Positions 25,904 to 27,195 of a DNA stretch of 27,195 nucleotides are shown in pieces. The notes beneath the pieces were generated by a model. The model saw only the letters and a list, made by a program, of their open reading frames with translations. It had not been told where the DNA came from and did no database searches. Source of the stretch: JBLHGU01 sp047615875 (lineage in GTDB: Bacteria; Pseudomonadota; Gammaproteobacteria; Arenicellales; CAJQKF01); NCBI GenBank assembly GCA_047615875.1, contig JBLHGU010000054.1:1-27195 (forward strand), written 5' to 3'. Numbering within the stretch: the first letter of the stretch is position 1; the number at the start of each line of letters is the position of its first letter. Position numbers and translations under genes: made by a program.

Positions 25904-26232
25904 AGTATATTCCCGATCAGGGCGATATCGTTTATTTCAGTTTCGACCCCAGTTCCGGCAAGGAAATCATGAAGCGTCGACCTGCATTTGTACTTTCAAA
26001 ACGAATCTTCAATGATCACACGGGCTTCGCTGTCGTAGCACCAATCACCAGCACAATTCGCAATATACAGCTGGAAGTAGTATTGCCAGACGATATGACT
26101 ACCTCGGGATCCGTGATGGTTCATCAGTTAAAATCCCTGGATTTCGAAGATCGAAAAGCCAAACTAATCGAGGCCACACCTCTTGCAATTACTCAAAAAG
26201 TTCTTGGAATTGCACGAGCGATTATTGCATGA
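25900..26232 (+). CDS. mazF: MazF/PemK-family endoribonuclease toxin
   Basis: A 110-residue ribosome-independent mRNA interferase of the MazF/PemK/ChpB family. Conserved features: YIPDQGDIVYFSFDPSSGKE with the GD pair, MKRRPAFVLS with the catalytic arginine context, APITS with the active-site threonine/serine, and a MVHQLKSLDF strand resembling the DQVKSIDW block. The length is typical. The start is TTG 25900, which overlaps the antitoxin stop; the natural N-terminus MKYIPDQGD fits MazF (RYVPDMGD). No truncation is visible, so the module looks functional. The cleavage sequence cannot be predicted. Confidence 0.92.
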   Translation: MKYIPDQGDIVYFSFDPSSGKEIMKRRPAFVLSKRIFNDHTGFAVVAPITSTIRNIQLEVVLPDDMTTSGSVMVHQLKSLDFEDRKAKLIEATPLAITQKVLGIARAIIA

Positions 26233-26299
26233 CTAATTAGTACCTATACAGGACTTGGTTCTAACAACTTAGCATTCTTCGTTCTCGTACCCGAGGCAG

Positions 26300-26506
26300 T
26301 TAATGTGACAACTCTGCCCGATTATACTGGTACTTTAAATGTGTCGTAATTACCTCAGGAACTAGTTCCTGGTGAGCGATATCATAACTACGCAGCTTGC
26401 CAGTCACGATTTTTCTGGGTTTGTCCCCATTCCATCTTGCTCGAACTTGTAGATATACATAAATCGCTACATCATCCTGATCGACTAAGGTCGTGCTGGG
26501 TACCAT
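26300..26506 (-). CDS. Doubtful 68-residue reading frame, unknown
   Basis: A minus-strand frame begins MVPSTTLVDQDDVAIYVYLQ and contains VRARWNGDKPRKIV, a plausible beta-rich protein segment. No Shine-Dalgarno is visible before the ATG and the length is short, so it may be a chance frame or the 3' remnant of a larger gene. I cannot place it in a family. Confidence 0.25.
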   Translation of the reverse strand: MVPSTTLVDQDDVAIYVYLQVRARWNGDKPRKIVTGKLRSYDIAHQELVPEVITTHLKYQYNRAELSH

Positions 26507-26528
26507 TGATTTTTACGAATATTTTATC

Positions 26529-26641
26529 GTAGCCAGGTACAGAATCGAAAAACCTGTCGGGAACAAATTTTCATGAAGTAAGGAAACCCCGCTGGGGTGA
26601 GTATCTGGATGATACGAGCAAGTGCCAACACAGAGGTTTCC
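26529..26641 (+). repeat. Structured direct repeat, copy B (downstream of mazEF)
   Basis: Same orientation as copy A, about 1.2 kb away. The outer block GTAGCCAGGTACAG (26529-26542) matches copy A at 12 of 14 bases; about 23 extra bases follow before the core. The core at 26582-26641 has a closing stem GGAAACC (26582-26588) with GGTTTCC (26635-26641), and a hairpin GTATC-TGGAT-GATAC (26601-26615). It also has a hairpin GTG-CCAA-CAC (26622-26631) and CC-GCT-GG (26589-26595). The conserved primary blocks are GGATGATAC, CAAGTGCC and ACAC. Against copy A, two closing-stem pairs show full compensatory changes and one a wobble-compatible change. Confidence 0.6.
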
Positions 26642-26836
26642 AGGTATTAGTCTTCGGAGATTTATCTCCGTTCATTAACCAGTTAGTAGTTCAGAAATGC
26701 GTCTTGAACCCGACTGCTGTCGGTCTACTGTACTTTACTGGATATCTGGCGAGTATACCGAGGGGGAATTACTTGCATTTAAAACGGCTTCAATCTATAT
26801 TGTGCACTGCAACAATTCTATATTAAGCTTCTCACT

Positions 26837-27195
26837 ATGACTGAAAAAACCACCGACAAATCTACCCCAAATTCAGCTGACTTCAACGATTTGTCTGCTC
26901 AATGGATGGGAATGTGGACTGAAAATTCCAGGGCTGCGACAGAGTATTGGTCCAATATCGTGCCTGGTTTAAGTTCGTCATTCTCCAATCCTCTAGAGCA
27001 ATGGCAACAAATGATAGATGGTATGGGTGATGCTTCGATTGACACCCAGGAGCTGGGCGAGGCACAGATGAAACTGTGGCAGGATACCCTTAAATTGTGG
27101 GCATCTTCAGGCGTTGCTAATGATTCAGCTGCGTCGGTGATAAACCCTGTCAAAGGTGACCGCAGATTTCGGTCGGAAAAATGGAATGATGGATC
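26837..27195 (+). CDS. phaC: Class I poly(3-hydroxyalkanoate) synthase, N-terminal part (cut by window edge)
   Basis: 119 codons of an open frame from ATG 26837 to the window edge. The N-terminal region is rich in W and Q, as in class I PhaC (SAQWMGMWTENSRAATEYW, then NPLEQWQQMIDGM). It reaches the conserved NPVKGDRRFRSEKW block that marks the start of the well-conserved domain. The catalytic Cys-Asp-His triad lies beyond the window. PhaC polymerises 3-hydroxyacyl-CoA into storage granules in the cytoplasm. The ribosome site is weak (AAGCTT just upstream). Confidence 0.9.
   Translation, partial: MTEKTTDKSTPNSADFNDLSAQWMGMWTENSRAATEYWSNIVPGLSSSFSNPLEQWQQMIDGMGDASIDTQELGEAQMKLWQDTLKLWASSGVANDSAASVINPVKGDRRFRSEKWNDG

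Larger units (their letters stand above)
26233..26836. other. Region between mazF and phaC
   Basis: About 600 bases. It holds a doubtful minus-strand reading frame (26300-26506) and repeat copy B (26529-26641), both listed separately. Just after copy B lies a further hairpin, GGAGAT / ATCTCC (26657-26670), with almost no loop. The phaC promoter is presumably in 26700-26836; TATATT-type hexamers occur near 26798 and 26820, but none stands out. Confidence 0.45.

Noticed and set aside
25321..26641. Integron attC sites flanking a toxin-antitoxin cassette
   Set aside because: The copies are in direct orientation and structured, as attC sites are, but the core ends GTTRRRY and RYYYAAC are not present at the expected places and no integrase is in view.
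26582..26641. tRNA-like cloverleaf (7-bp acceptor-like stem plus arms)
   Set aside because: There is no T-loop (GTTC-type) sequence, the arms have 2-5 bp with 3-6 base loops, and no sensible anticodon loop exists. It is not a tRNA gene.
1..27195. CRISPR arrays, transposases or phage genes
   Set aside because: No regularly spaced repeats, DDE/HUH or integrase-like proteins were recognisable on either strand.

Overview
The window reads as a chromosomal segment of a free-living-type, probably marine, gammaproteobacterium of moderate GC. This rests on protein resemblances recalled from memory, not on a search: YadGH, a YgiQ close to the Pseudomonas form, CbpA, bacterial ETF-ubiquinone oxidoreductase, a DmdB-like acyl-CoA ligase, a TAXI-TRAP transporter and a class I PHA synthase. 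No rRNA, standard tRNA, CRISPR array, transposase or phage gene was seen.

Layout. (1) 1-1490: a tightly coupled lipid-headgroup-like set: the tail of an unknown gene, a 55-residue protein, a CDP-alcohol phosphatidyltransferase and a TagD-like cytidylyltransferase. (2) 1616-2539: a frameshifted small membrane-protein gene and a YciI-like protein. (3) 2540-3114: AT-rich non-coding DNA with a DnaA-box-like inverted pair. (4) 3115-6961: the YadGH ABC exporter, converging on YgiQ with a 7-base overlap. (5) 7118-12295: a periplasmic pterin-domain protein and two divergent sulfotransferases. The forward sulfotransferase leads an apparent operon with a membrane-anchored EEP hydrolase, a Tat-type metallophosphoesterase and a Rossmann/DUF2520 protein. 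(6) 12446-17708: CbpA and a fatty acid or organic acid oxidation group (ETF-QO, HSD10-like dehydrogenase, acyl-CoA ligase), with hairpin terminators at both convergent junctions. (7) 17901-25113: about 7 kb of decaying genes: a TAXI-TRAP binding protein, its fused permease, a class II histone-deacetylase-like amidohydrolase, and a SAM/adenylate cyclase/AAA/TPR regulator. (8) 25321-26641: a mazEF toxin-antitoxin module with a palindromic operator, flanked by two diverged direct repeats. (9) 26837 to the end: the start of phaC.

Two things stand out. First, the two repeats around mazEF fold into the same 60-61 nt multi-branched structure. Their 7-bp closing stem is kept in both copies although its sequence differs, with two fully compensatory pair changes and one wobble change. 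This suggests a structured RNA or a mobile DNA hairpin that I do not recognise. Second, at least five genes carry nonsense codons and/or single-base frameshifts within otherwise well-conserved reading frames. All three stop codons occur, so single-codon recoding does not explain them. The pattern points to recent relaxed selection on signalling and uptake genes, while core metabolism next to them stays intact.
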